Positions 31,122-42,256 of a stretch of 64,000 nt of DNA are shown in pieces. The stretch is taken from contig CM062296.1 in NCBI GenBank assembly GCA_031216915.1, forward strand, positions 661,603,838 through 661,667,837, in the 5' to 3' direction. This DNA comes from Pictodentalium vernedei. Its lineage: Eukaryota > Mollusca > Scaphopoda > Dentaliida > Dentaliidae. A program made the position numbers and the translations under genes. Every line of letters begins with the position of its first letter. The stretch's first letter is position 1. The notes beneath the pieces are model-generated. The model had not been told where the DNA came from. It saw only the letters and a list, made by a program, of their open reading frames with translations, and made no database searches.

Positions 31122-31650
31122 AATGACAGGCCATACATTCTCTTCAAATGCAAATATTCTGTAACTTAGTTATCTAACCCATAACGTGTATTACATTTCC
31201 CAAATCCACAAAAAACATATCACACTATCTGACTAAGTAGAAATAAACAATCTGAATGTGGGTGGAATAATTTATTGTCAAAGGCAAGACTTCAACCTGA
31301 AAAATTGCATGAAAAAATGCCGAAACCAGTCATTTTCAGCTACCCAGCAGCCTCAAAAACAGAATTTTTCCACCACCCCCCACCTACCTACCCCTGGAGC
31401 AGAGCATCCCATGTTACTAAAATGCACACAAAAAAATTATATGTTTCCGTTTCATTTTTTAGTTACAAATCTGGTAACAAACCCGTGTAAAAAGTACATT
31501 TTAAAAAATAGCCAATTTTTCGAAGCCACTGTTTCCCATAATTCATCTGGTAATTCACCCCTATGTATCAGACTCCAACTCTGGGACCAAAACTTCAAAT
31601 TCGCGTGTCCAACAAAAAGCCTAATGTAATCATATATCTGATACTAAAAC
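31122..31650 (+). mobile_element. Element G, second copy, leader only
   Basis: Repeats the leader of copy 1 (AATGACAGGCCATAC..CTGATACTAAAA) directly after copy 1's terminal hairpin and stops exactly where the array would begin. Frames of 71-123 codons here match frames in copy 1 only because the DNA is repeated. Confidence 0.75.
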
Positions 31651-31924
31651 TATATCTCTATTTTACATAGCCTTAGTTTCAACATAGGCCCTATGTTTAG
31701 AATTTCACCCTGTGCAATAGTGCGAAACTGTAGAGCGCAACCTAAGATCGGAGTCTAATTGTGTTTTTCACGGCAATCCACTATCGATCAATAAATGGCT
31801 CGGGTCGAGATTTTATTTTTATAACAAATACCAACTTGTATTTTCCTTGGGAGGAAACAAAATAAGATAGCTACGTCCTTCCAGTTACAGTTTATTATCA
31901 ACTTTAGAATATTTTATTCTATTA

Positions 31925-33640
31925 AAGAACTCCCCCTCGAACTGCCCCAACAAAGGCTCCCATCGCCCCACCCCTCCTCCATCCGGCCAACAACACCTAA
32001 ATGACCACAAACAAAAAAAACCTCTAATCCTACTCCACATGACTTTTAAATTTTATCCCACGCATGCATGTAAACACATCAAGTGGACCCCGTCAAATAC
32101 GTCAAACAACAATCACATTTTTCTCATGAACTACAACAACGCCCTCTTCCTTCCCTTTCCTTCACAATCTCCCATCCTCACATTAAACACGCAACAAACA
32201 ACCACCCACCCACACATCACACCCAGCACTACCGTCCGTCGAAAACGGACTCGGGCAGTCAAACCACGCATCAACTAAATTTGTCCACGAGCACAAATAC
32301 AACCCCCAAAATTTACAGCCCTCACATCTGCGCTTGCCCTTTCAATAAACTCGCCGTTGATCAGGCAAATATACCACTCATCCATACCACGCTCCCCGTT
32401 GTACCCATATCCGAAATCCTAGCTCCATATTGTATACTCCGAAAACACCACCCGTCCCACCGCACGCTTCAACTTCTGTATGTTTTATTTTATCCAATAA
32501 CTCCTCCTTGATAACAAAGGCATGTTCACGTGTATGCGTATTTACAGGAGTCTGGACTGTTTTTTATATCAGAACTCCCTGATAACAGATCGTGCTCTTT
32601 GATTAATAAATTCACTTTTTGTATATACTGCTTGGGTAGCAACAAGTGAAGATATGATCCTCGCAGCTGTTGGTTTTATTTAAGAACTCCCACAGGTAAC
32701 AGGCAAGTTCGTAAGCAGTGTGTTTTTACACACAATAACTCGACCGTGTATATGTCAGAGCTCCCACTGGTAACAGACAGTGAGTTCTATTAACCCTTTA
32801 CCTAACATGAAAAGCAGACGACACATGCCCCCAAAATTCTTGAATAACTAATTGTTTTCATTTTTTTGTCTCAAAAGCATAGGTTTTGACCCCTCATTGG
32901 AACGAGCTTGACGAGCTCATTCCAAAAAGGGGTCATAACCTATGTTTTTGAGACAAAAAATGAAAATATAATGAAAATTGTATGGTGATTTTTGTAAATA
33001 GCGCTGGCCTTTTTTTGCCGTTACGTTGGGTAAAGTGTTAACAAAGTTTCAGCTTGATCCCCTACAAAGTCCACCCCCACACCCACTCCCCCACCCCCGC
33101 CCCTGTCTGGTCCACAGCACCTGGATAATCTCTAATAAAAAACACCTCTAATTTGGTTCGATTCATGTTATTTTCCGGTGTCAGGATGCGCCGTGAGTAA
33201 GTTATAAAAAACGGAACTCTTTCGGCTGAATAACTGTTTTGCCGTACCTTCAATAACTCAACGCGCTCGATTTCGCGGACTAAACCGGTTTTTAGATGCC
33301 TATTCTCGATTTTGACTACACGGTGTCTAAAAATTAGATTTTATCGTCCGACCACTTAAAGTCAACCTTTATTCATGGGTGGATGTATAATATAAAACGT
33401 ACTAAAGTTGAAGTGTGGGGTGGGGGATGTTTTCGGATTATACAATACAAAGCTAAGATTGTGGGTATGTTGCAACGAGCAGCAGGATGGGGTGCATTGA
33501 ATGCATGAATGGTGCGTTTACCTGGGCCATGGCGGGTTTATTAGGAGGGGGAGCAGATGTGGGATCAGCGAAGTGTGGGGGTTGTATTTGTGCTCGTGGA
33601 CAAATTCAGTTAACGTGTAGTTTGGTACTCTGAGTGGTTC
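31925..33640. repeat. Complex inverted/direct repeat region T
   Basis: A C-rich block at 32260-32460 (TTTGTCCACGAGCACAAATAC..TATTGTATACTCCGAAAACA) recurs inverted at 33425-33625. A CACCTCTAATNNNG block near 32020 recurs directly near 33145. Between them, GAACTCCCACAGGTAACAG-like units recur near 32497, 32571, 32683 and 32757, and a pbA MITE is inserted. The plus strand is poor in G over 31925-32510. No protein family was recognised in the 142-codon frame at 32083-32511. Confidence 0.55.
32794..33037 (+). mobile_element. pbA MITE copy
   Basis: Flanked by TTAA (32790-32793, 33038-33041). Ends are CCCTTTACCTAACATG and ACGTTGGGTAAAGTG. Core arms show unmatched changes (GAGCTTGACGAGCTCATTCC). Confidence 0.92.
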
Positions 33641-33772
33641 AGAGAATAGTTTCCAATAGCTTTCGCATAATTAGGAGTACCAAACCCATCACTCAACTGT
33701 TACTGTGTATAACGTTATAAATGTGTAAGGTAAATCAATTGCATGTTTACCTAACAGTTCATTTGGAATGCA

Positions 33773-33906
33773 TACACAGTAAAATCAGTTGGGTTAAAAA
33801 TCAACTCAAATCAACTGTGTTGAGTGAATATGAACCCAACTGGGTTCATATTCACTCAACCCAGTTGATTTGGGTTGATTTTTAACCCAGCTAATTTTAG
33901 AGAGTA
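33773..33906. mobile_element. tcD MITE copy
   Basis: TACACAGTAAAATCAGTTGG to CTAATTTTAGAGAGTA. Palindromic throughout, with core TGAATATGAACCCAACTGG. TA at both borders. Confidence 0.87.
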
Positions 33907-34489
33907 GGAGGAATGAAAAACTGACTAACAATCTCTTTTTTCAGTATGAAAGCAGGTCTATCCAGATTACGTCGAAAGGGATTGTAGTCAGGGCGGTGCG
34001 GGATGAGGGGAGACAGTCCAAGACGGACGCGCATTCGCCTGTCGAAGTATAACTCATACCCAGTCATGGAAAGATCTAACAACATCCATACTGTTTGCGT
34101 GTTGGGACCTGCGAATCTCAGACTACGGATCGAATCGAATGTTAAATGGAATCAGGTGAAGTATTTCGAATCTCGTATCGAGTTTCACCGCTCTTGAAAT
34201 TTTGAAATTGTAAACATTGCTCCTTCTTTTAGACGTAGAATGTAGCAAGTATTGTAAGCGTCCAGTCCGTTATTGTAACAAGAGCAACGCGAAGCGTGGC
34301 ATATGCCACCGACGGTGTCATAACGCCATGGCGGCCATATTGAATTGGCTAGCTGGACCAAAATCAAAAGGATGTATTGTCTAGTCATCCACAAGTGACC
34401 CCTAAAATTATGATTTGATCAAATAAGCGGTTTTAAAATCCAACGTGCAGTGAATGCAATACAGGGATCGAGAAAAAACTTCGAAGTCG
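33907..34489. other. No feature recognised
   Basis: Short frames on both strands; no repeat partner noted. Confidence 0.5.
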
Positions 34490-34728
34490 AAAGAGTGAAA
34501 ACGGGCCATAACTCTGGAAACAAATATTGGACGGAACCCGTTCCTTGTGCACATCCGTTCCCCCATGTGGGTCTATCAGAATACCAAAGGAGATCCAAAT
34601 CCGATTGCTTTGAAATTACAATCCAAAACGATTGTAAGAACAGACAGACGGACGGACAGACAGATGGAGAGACGGACGGAGGTCTCCACTAGATATCCCC
34701 GAATCCTAGTTCGGAGGTCGGGGATATA
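34490..34728 (+). mobile_element. 3' end of a tandem-unit element
   Basis: Begins GGGCCATAACTCTGGAAAC, like the units of element G. It continues through AATACCAAAGGAGATCC to a (GACG/GACA) tract (34642-34682) and a terminal hairpin (TATCCCCGA / TCGGGGATA, 34696-34727) followed by ATAATAAA. Only one partial unit is left. Confidence 0.55.
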
Positions 34729-34879
34729 ATAAACGATGACTCATCTATTTGAGAAAAGGGGGAATATTCCAGAAACGGAATCAATGTCGTTTCAGAAGCG
34801 GAACAACAGTGAACTCGTCTTCTGTCATCAGGAGAAGACACTTGGTATGCTTTTGACAACATTTAGACGATTCGAAAAT

Positions 34880-34945
34880 TTCCGAATCGGCACCACTATA
34901 ATCGAATCGAATCCTCGAACCAATTTCGAATCGAATCGAATTTCG
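34880..34945 (+). repeat. GAATC-rich simple repeat
   Basis: Imperfect (TCGAA/GAATC)n, for example AATCGAATCGAATCC and TTCGAATCGAATCG. Confidence 0.7.
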
Positions 34946-35019
34946 AAGCTTCGCTGAGCTATGGGTACGTTAATATAATTGAAGAATGTTTTAAATTAGA
35001 AACAGAGGATAACGTTTAA

Positions 35020-35194
35020 CTCCTCACCTGACGTAATGGTCATATCCGGAGAGCGCCACTCACAAAGATTACCATTGAAATGTGTGAGCTCGTCTTTGTC
35101 AGGGGCCATATGCTGTGTTTTCGGTGCGAAAGAGGAAGTCCTTAATTAATTAAGAACAATCTAAGCAAATATCGCCCATAATCGTGTTAAAGAA
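35020..35194 (-). mobile_element. pbA MITE, heavily decayed
   Basis: Bordered by TTAA (35016-35019, 35195-35198). TCCTCACCTGACGTAATGG, AGAGCGCCACTCACAAAG and GTGAGCTCGTCTTTGTCAGG align in order with the family. The core is largely lost. Confidence 0.55.
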
Positions 35195-35365
35195 TTAATA
35201 TACGAAAAAGTCAGGCAAAATTAATGATTCCAATGGTTACTTTCAACAGTAGAAAATTCGCAGTCACTTGTGAAATGCAACAGTACGTCAGGGTACATTT
35301 CTGTTGTATATGGGCGATAGAAGGTTCAATGTGGTATCTCAGTTTCTATTGAAACCAAAAGGAAA

Positions 35366-37029
35366 CATGAGGCCCCAGGGAGCCTGAGAGCGCACACCTG
35401 ACACTGACAACTATCAACCCGATTTGAACAAACTTGTATCTGCCCCATTAAGAAAACCATATACCAAATATCAAAACATTCTGATCGGTGGATGTGAAAA
35501 AAATGATTTTCAAAAAATATTCCTCATATTGAACTAAGTTATAATTCGGGCTCACGCAGGGTTCTGAAATATGAACCCAGGGACTTGGCTTGAACAAAAT
35601 TGAATCTCACCTCCCCAAGGATGCTGTATACCAAATATCAAAATATTCTGACTACTGGATCTAAAGGACAATATTTTTAAAGAATATTCCTAATATTGAA
35701 CTATAGGGAGCCCAGATATGAACCCAGGACCTTGGCTTTAACAAATTTGAATCTCACATCTCCAAGGATACTCTATACAAAATATCAACAGATACTGACT
35801 TGTGGATGTAAAGAAGATTTTTAAAGAAGGTTTCTCATACTGAAATAAGTTATAATTCGGGCTCCCACAGGGAGCCCAAATATGAACTCAGGGACTTGGC
35901 TTTAATACATTTGAATCTCATCTCCCAAAGGATACTGTATACTAAATGTCAAAAGATTCTGACTGGTGGATGTGAGAAAGAAGATTTTTAAAGAATGTTC
36001 CTCATATTGAACTAAGTTATAATTCGGTCTCTCACAGGGAGCCCAAATACGAACCCAGGGACTTGACTTGAACAAACTTGAATCTCACCCCCTAAGGATG
36101 CTGCATACCAAATATCAAAAAATTCTGATTGGTTAATCTGAAGAAGAAGATTTTTTAAGGAATATTCCTCATATTATACTAATTTAAACATTTGGGCTCC
36201 CATAGAGGGCCCAAATATAGACCCAGAGATTTGATTTCAACAAACGCGTGAACATTCTTCCAAAGATGTTATATGTGGAATTTGCAAACTTTTGGAGCAG
36301 TGATTTGGGAGAAGAATAGTCATTAATGTTTTTCCCTTTACCCACAGTGTTAAAAAATGCAGACTCAGCATTTTTTCAATGTCCCGAAAAAGTACACTAT
36401 GATAAAACCGATAGCAATTGTTTTGGACCATTCCATTCCGTTGGTCCTAAAGAAGCTTCACACCAAATAAGAATTCTAAGTACTGTGCAGTTTTGGAGAT
36501 GTGAGAGTTGAATTTTTTTCTATTTGTAGCTCCTGTGGTTCCCACGGGGCATTTTGAAAAACGTTTTTGGTATAAATCAAGTACTTATTGACCCACTAAT
36601 ACTTATATCAAATTTGGTTTAAATCGGCCTCTCGGTTTGGAAAATAGAAATTTTGGGCGGGACAAAACATTTTGCTCCTCCCGTAACGACGAAAAATATT
36701 GCCCATCGAACTTCTTTGGAACAAACTTGAGTTTACACCTCAAAAGGAAACTGTATACTAAATATCAAGTCTCTGCTACAGTTGGTTTACTAGAAGAAGA
36801 TTTTTTTAAAAAATTGGGGCATTTTGGTCCCACTCCCTTCTTAATATGAGCAGAAAGCCAAATTGAAGAAAAACCCAGATGCTCCTATATAACCACTACT
36901 TTTGTGAAATTTCATTAAAATGTGGCCAGTGATTTGGAAGCAAAAGACCCAAACACAACCTTCACGAAGGACGACGGACGAAAAGTGATCAGAATAGCTC
37001 ACTCTGACTTTCAGTCAGGTGAGCTAAAA
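35366..37029 (+). mobile_element. Tandem-unit element F, copy 2
   Basis: Starts ATGAGGCCCCAGGG..CACACCTGACAC and ends CTGACTTTCAGTCAGGTGAG then CTAAAAA. Five or six degenerate units of about 170 bp share GATTTTTAAAGAA, GGGCTCCCACAGGGAGCCC and ATACCAAATATCAAAA with copy 1. A GACGACGGACG stretch precedes the terminal hairpin, as in copy 1. It is uninterrupted. Confidence 0.65.
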
Positions 37030-37129
37030 AGCCACGAACTCTATCCTGTACTCAAAGTGAAAAGACTTTGGTAATTTCCTAAATACTTTTTGTCAAACAA
37101 TCTCGTGTTATTTCTGAAAAAACAAAAAT

Positions 37130-37690
37130 TTGTTGCAGTGTTCCAATAAGACAAAAATCGTTGCCCTGTTATTGGACGAGAGCTCGCCTAGTTTTTTTTC
37201 TATGTTTACGGTTCCAATGGCATATGTTGCCGCCTGATGTCATCAAGTAAAATATCTGAAAAGATTATCACAGTGGGGAGGGGGAGGGGGGGGGGGGGTT
37301 AAAAGTGCATGCTGCCTAAAAAATCGTATTTTTTGAGGCCAGTGATCATTTTATCAATCTATACCCGCAGCTCACTTATAAAAAGGTCGCGATTACTCCA
37401 CTTGTTCATGATTTGAACTAAGATGGAGTAACCTCGACCCTTATCTGAGTTATTGATTTCTAATTGTCCAGTGACGTCGTGGTGTACACAAGAGGTTTAT
37501 TTACTAAATTTGTTATCGTTAAAGCTGTCTTGTTCATTCAAGTCGCCTTATTCATTTCAGGATATGGGATTCGGGCTATGGGTATGGTCCTATTGTGGCG
37601 AATTGACGGTAACATGGTCTGAAGTTTGCGGCTCGGAGCCGCAAACTTCAGACCATGTCACCGTCAATTCGTCACAATAACTTATCATGT
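37130..37690 (+). repeat. Interspersed repeat I, copy 2
   Basis: Shares ATTGGACGAGAGCTCGCC, CTATGTTTACGG, ACAAGAGGTTTATTTAC and GGGCTATGGGTA with copy 1. It ends in a palindrome at 37591-37680 (TTGACGGTAACATGGTCTG..GCGGCTC / GAGCCGC..). A G-run lies at 37267-37300. Confidence 0.72.
37591..37680. repeat. Palindrome within repeat I2
   Basis: Near-perfect 44-bp arms with almost no loop. The centre reads TTTGCGGCTCGGAGCCGCAA. Confidence 0.85.
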
Positions 37691-38722
37691 TGTGTGGATC
37701 TAATATCAAACCCAGAAGGTTAATACCTTCCTTTGCTCCATCGAGACCGACCAAACATGAAGTTGCTTTTAAACGCAGTGAAACTGAATGCTAGATATTC
37801 ATTGTTGATAATTTAGTTCCGTTATTTGTTCTTTCTGATATTGATTTCTCTCGAGATTACAAGCCATTGTACAGTAACAAAATCCCCAAACACACAAAGA
37901 ATAAATGCCCTTTTGGAGCAACGCCATGTAGACGGATAACGCTTTCATCTCAACGACCATCAGAAAAGACTGAATCTTCGCACTTATCATGTGATACCGA
38001 GGCTAAAAGGAGTATGTGCATGGTGCATGGGGGGGGGGGATTCTTTAACTTAACTATCAACAGACCTACTCAAGCAAATCTTTTCCATTCATTATGCGCC
38101 TATGAGTATTAATGCAATCGAATTTATGAAAAAAAACACGTTTTTCAACTCTTCGCACAAAAATGAGAACTTCATTACAGTAAACTACGTATGAAAAAAA
38201 ATACAATTTTGTTCAACAACACCGTCATTCAAACCTCGTTGAAAAAATTAGTATCGACTTTTCGTTTCACCGCAGGTATACCATATGTTACGATATTCTG
38301 GAGAAACTTGTAAGATTCAAGTATTTTTTGTTAATACTGGTCATTTGAGAAGAACGGTGAATTCAGTTCTCAAATTATTTACTTGTATTTTTGTTGAAGC
38401 ACAAATACTTGATGGTGGGGCCGCGACATCCATTGTCCATCTCATTTGTCGGCTTCAAACGCCATAACCCCAGAGAAACACCGAACCCCTGGGATCTACC
38501 ACTCCCAGATTCCAGCTCATATGACAGCACACCATAAGCACTCCGTCACGTACACAAGGAATACTCCGTCACGAGGTGGCTATGGTGCGAAGTTCTAAGT
38601 GTAAGGCAGTTGCTGCCCTTATTTAGTGGTGCTTAACGCCACATTAGGAACTGCGGCTATATTGTGGCAACGGTTGGTGCCATTTCATTCAGGCTAGAAA
38701 ATATCTCTCACAGCAGATGAAT
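37691..38722. other. No feature recognised
   Basis: Includes a G10 run at 38030. Frames of 60-81 codons have no recognisable motif. Confidence 0.5.
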
Positions 38723-38742
38723 ATTTATTTATTTATTTATAT

Positions 38743-38785
<43 letters not shown>

Positions 38786-38812
38786 TAATATAGACACACA
38801 CACATACATTAT
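38723..38812. repeat. (TTTA)n microsatellite then CA-rich tract
   Basis: About 60 bp of TTTA units then ACACACACACATACA. Unlike the other TTTA tracts, no SINE body follows. Confidence 0.85.
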
Positions 38813-38815
38813 AAG

Positions 38816-39345
38816 TTTTTGTGATTAACTGAGGATAACGGGTCTGACGTTTGCGGCTCCGAGCTAATGTCCAACTGAGACGCAAACCTCAGACCAAGTT
38901 GCCGTCAATTGATCACAATAAGGTATATGTTCCAATAAAACCCGACCCATAGCCCAAAACCCACATCCTGAAATGAGCAAGGCAACGTTTAACAATCACA
39001 AGTTTAGTAAATAAGTAAATATACCTCTCCTGTTACCCACGACGTCACTGGACAAATAATCATTGAATAATTAAAATTAACTCCATCTAACTTCAAATCG
39101 TCAACTAATTTATAAATTAAAGAACCCTTCATCATGAACATCGTCTGCGGCACGTGTGTGGAAAAATCTAGAAAGATGAAGTGGTTTGCAAGTCAATCCG
39201 TTGACTAAATAATGACGAAACGTGCAACGTCATTTCAAATATTTCGCGTGGTCACGTCAGACGGTAACATATGCTCCTGGAACCGTAAATATTGAAACAA
39301 ACTACGCGAGGTCTCATCCAATCAGTGGGCGAGGATTTTAGTCTT
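38816..39345 (-). repeat. Interspersed repeat I, copy 3, inverted
   Basis: Minus-strand copy: TGACCTGACGTTTGCGGCTCC-type palindrome at 38821-38930, CCCATAGCCCAAAACCCAC, GTAAATATACCTCTCC, then CGTGGTCACGTCAGACGG and TCATCCAATCAGTGGG. It lies head-to-head with copy 2, 1.1 kb away. The first motif is approximate; the plus strand reads GGTCTGACGTTTGCGG. Confidence 0.7.
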
Positions 39346-39471
39346 ATTGGAACATACATATATAAAAAGGGAAAGTAAACATTGCAAGAAGTCATATTGA
39401 AAATAGAAAATATTAGTTTACCTTTTGCCCACTGATGTCAAATATGAAAATTTCAAGCAACAAAATTTTCT

Positions 39472-39543
39472 CATAATGAAACTAGGAATTTAACCAATTC
39501 AGTGCTATATGACAGAATTGGTTAAATTCCTAGTTTCATTATG
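39472..39543. repeat. Exact hairpin, 29-bp arms
   Basis: Left arm 39472-39500 and right arm 39515-39543 are perfectly complementary round a 14-base loop (AGTGCTATATGACA). A decayed relative of the left arm and its upstream flank occurs near 53600-53650. Confidence 0.95.
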
Positions 39544-39653
39544 TCCTGTAAACGACATTTTCGGTTAGATATCTATTTGCGCTGAATGCCCAGTGTAACT
39601 GGGCATTCAGCGCAAATAGATATCTAACCGAAAATGTCGTTTACAGGACATAA
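39539..39653. repeat. Exact palindrome, 56-bp arms
   Basis: Left arm 39539-39594 and right arm 39598-39653 are perfectly complementary with a 3-base loop (GTA). Its first five bases are also the last five of the hairpin at 39472-39543. No terminal duplication was seen. Confidence 0.96.
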
Positions 39654-40622
39654 CACCTGTCACTAGAGAATAGAGAATATAATTATGATTCGGTCTTTGC
39701 TTTAGTTGGACAATTCGCAGAACGGGCTTCTCAAAAAAAGTTTGACAGCCTTGGATTTTCGGTCTCTTCTCCAAGAATAATCTTCAATCGTGGAATCACT
39801 TCGGTATCCACCCCAAACCTGTAGATATTCTCTCGTTATTCACATTCGTAGATTAATTTAAACAAACGCCTATGCTGTTAGAATACCACATCACTTTCCC
39901 TCCAAAAAACGGGTTCACCAGGGAGCAATTACAATTATCAGAGGGCATGGAAGTAATTGCTCGCTTGTCAGTATTTGAACCTTTCTGTTATAATTCAAGT
40001 TATTGCAGATTTTGAGCGTGGAGATGGTGACACGTACCCCACGCGGAACCTCTATTCACGCAAGGCAGAAAGTGAAGGTTGTATCGTTCATATAATAGCT
40101 TCTTAACCCGGGTGGATTCTTTTTCTTGTTTCTTAACCCTGTGCTGATATAAAGAAAATAGAGCTCCTTAGCCGTATAGGATTAAAAAAAACAAGAAATA
40201 TAAATCCCTCTGGCTCAAGAAGCTGAACGATATTGGTATATAGCTTAATTATCGTGAACGCGACATCAAATCTTTGTTGAGCGCTACCTTACTATATTCC
40301 ATTATTAATTCTATATTAACAATGGCACGAACTCATCAACAGTTTCATGTTCATGTCTCGTATTTAGTTGGAAACGCGGGATATTTTTTGCATACTGGTA
40401 TGCTCTGTTTCTAAAAAAGATCATCTGCGGGCACTCATGATCCCTTTCACACTACCAAATTACATCAAACACTTGACCGGGTATCGTCCAGACTGTTTGT
40501 CCCAGTCACACAGTACAGAACTGTCAACTGAACAAATTTACGTCTGTAAAACAATTGCGTGGTAAAATGACTGTGCCTCAGCAAACATATATTTTGCTTC
40601 AGCAGTTTTGAAGCATCATTTT
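39654..40622. other. No feature recognised
   Basis: Frames of 60-65 codons only; no motif. Confidence 0.5.
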
Positions 40623-40634
40623 AGATTCAGGTAT

Positions 40635-40635
<1 letters not shown>

Positions 40636-40685
<50 letters not shown>

Positions 40686-41037
40686 TTGGTGTTTAAGGTC
40701 ACATACTTATGCACAATGGCTAATCGTGACCGTGACAGTTTTACGGATGGAGGAAGCCGGAGTACCCGGAGAGAACCACCGAGTATCGACGAGCAACTGT
40801 CATCTCCTCAACATTCTAACTCTGTTCAAGCTCCGCTCAAGCAGGGTTACAGCGGTTGAAGACATGTGCACCATGGACGTGCAGTGCGTCTTAGTACACA
40901 GCGCCATCGTGCCCACATGTAGGCAACCGGGATAAAGTGCAGTGCCCAAGGACACAACGCGGGTCGTCCCGGACGGAGATTAAACTCGGGACCTCTAGCA
41001 TAGAAGTCCAGCAGTCTACCGAGCCACCGCGCTGCCC
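40636..41037 (-). mobile_element. tRNA-headed SINE, full length
   Basis: 402 bp on the minus strand, flanked by an exact 13-bp duplication AGATTCAGGTATT (40623-40635, 41038-41050). The head reads GCGCGGTGGCTCGGTAGAC (A box) and GGTCCCGAGTTTAATCTCC (degenerate B box). The body GTTGTGTCCTTGGGCAC..CCGTAAAACTGTC is shared with the 5S-headed copy. The tail is a long (AATA)n. Confidence 0.92.
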
Positions 41038-41056
41038 AGATTCAGGTATTCATTTT

Positions 41057-41104
41057 GTAATTGTGTTGCAGATGCTTCTAACGAAGCATCTGCAACACAA
41101 TTAC
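41057..41104. repeat. Exact small hairpin, 22-bp arms
   Basis: GTAATTGTGTTGCAGATG.. pairs perfectly with its complement round TAAC. It begins 7 bp after the SINE target-site duplication. It also resembles a strong intrinsic hairpin, but no T-run follows and the context is eukaryotic. Confidence 0.9.
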
Positions 41105-42115
41105 CAAAGGACTGCCTGGAGATCAACAAATGCGGATGCAGCACGAGTAAGTCCACAGTAGTCAGTCAGCGCTGGTCAGGAGAATCCGACACTTTTTCAT
41201 TTCTAACCACAACTTCGGTTGAAAAATGCTGCTTTGACCACCACTAATTTATCCAGTGTCTGTCACAGAAGAGGTCCCCTCGTCAGTTATTGTTCAGCAA
41301 TCGAAAAAATTATTGGCAGGACCGGACGGAGATGAACACAAGTGAAGTTTATTATTTCAGTAAAGGGCCATTGCTCTATGTATGATATTGTAACACTATA
41401 ACGATACTGAGTCTTAGACTGAGGTAATACTTTAATACCCAAATCAAACCCGAATGTTCGCTTAACAGCTATGGTGATATTTTTTTATTTTTTCCGTCGG
41501 CAGTTGTATTGCCGAGGAAAATTATTCTTCTTCGACTTTTGCCTCGGCACTACCGACAGCCCTCGCTAACTAACAGGCTTGCATACACGACTTTATACCA
41601 CGATTACCGATTGTAATATATATGAAAAGCCTATGACATAAATGTTAGCTTTACACACCAACCGTGGTGAACACGCCAGCAATGGGATTTCATAGGTTAA
41701 ATTTTACACCTACAGTAGAACTACATCCAAGTTGACCTTTGGTGACGTCGACCTGATTGCAGACTTGTCTAAATTTACCGCACGTCGCCTCGCGAAGAGT
41801 GAAATGAAACCGGCAATTATTTATTAGGTTTTTAAATGTGTTTACCCCATAAGATGATACAAATTAACAAACATGCATTGTCTCATGTTAATAAAGCATC
41901 CATAACTCGAAACAAGTGTTATTATGTTATTAAAACGAAAAAGGCTCCGTTTCTTTTTCCATTTCGTTTCGGCGATAAAACTGACAGCGGAAGTACCACC
42001 CACCGATGCGCATTGGAAACACAAACAGATTCGCACGTATGTACGTCTGCTGTTCAGTAAAATCGAGAAAAAATAATAGCGACTCTTGATAATCTGACGG
42101 TCATCGTATAAATAA
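41105..42115. other. No gene; short fold-back near 41490-41560
   Basis: GTCGGCAGTTGTATTGCCGAGG pairs loosely with CCTCGGCACTACCGAC (22 and 16 bases; the first is GTCGGCAGTTG plus TATTGCCGAGG). No other feature was recognised. Confidence 0.45.
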
Positions 42116-42256
42116 AATATACCCAAAGTAGCTTGGTGTACCAAATGTTCACCACTCGTGGTGAAGTGGTGTTAACCGCGCGCCAAAGGCTCGCGGTTAA
42201 CACCACTTCACCACTCGTGGTGAACATTTGGTACACCAACCTACTATGGGTATATT
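42116..42256. repeat. Fold-back, about 64-bp arms
   Basis: AATATACCCAAAGTAGCTTGG..CGGTTAACACC-type arms (42116-42180 and 42192-42256) are nearly complementary, with only a few mismatches in the outermost 20 bp. The loop CGCCAAAGGCT sits between GCG and CGC. Each arm contains CACCACTCGTGGTG, itself a palindrome, so alternative foldings exist. First motif in parts: AATATACCCAAAG, TAGCTTGG. Confidence 0.9.

Noticed and set aside
31258..31629. 123-codon frame repeated in part at 28703-28936
   Set aside because: Similarity reflects the duplicated leader of element G; no known domain, and frames differ in length between copies.
32083..32511. 142-codon frame, longest non-repeat-looking frame in the window
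   Set aside because: Lies in a G-poor, C/A-biased repeat that recurs inverted; no domain or conserved pattern; rich in Pro, His and Thr from composition.
41057..41104. Intrinsic transcription terminator
   Set aside because: A strong hairpin, but no T-run follows and intrinsic terminators of this kind are bacterial; the setting is an animal repeat region.
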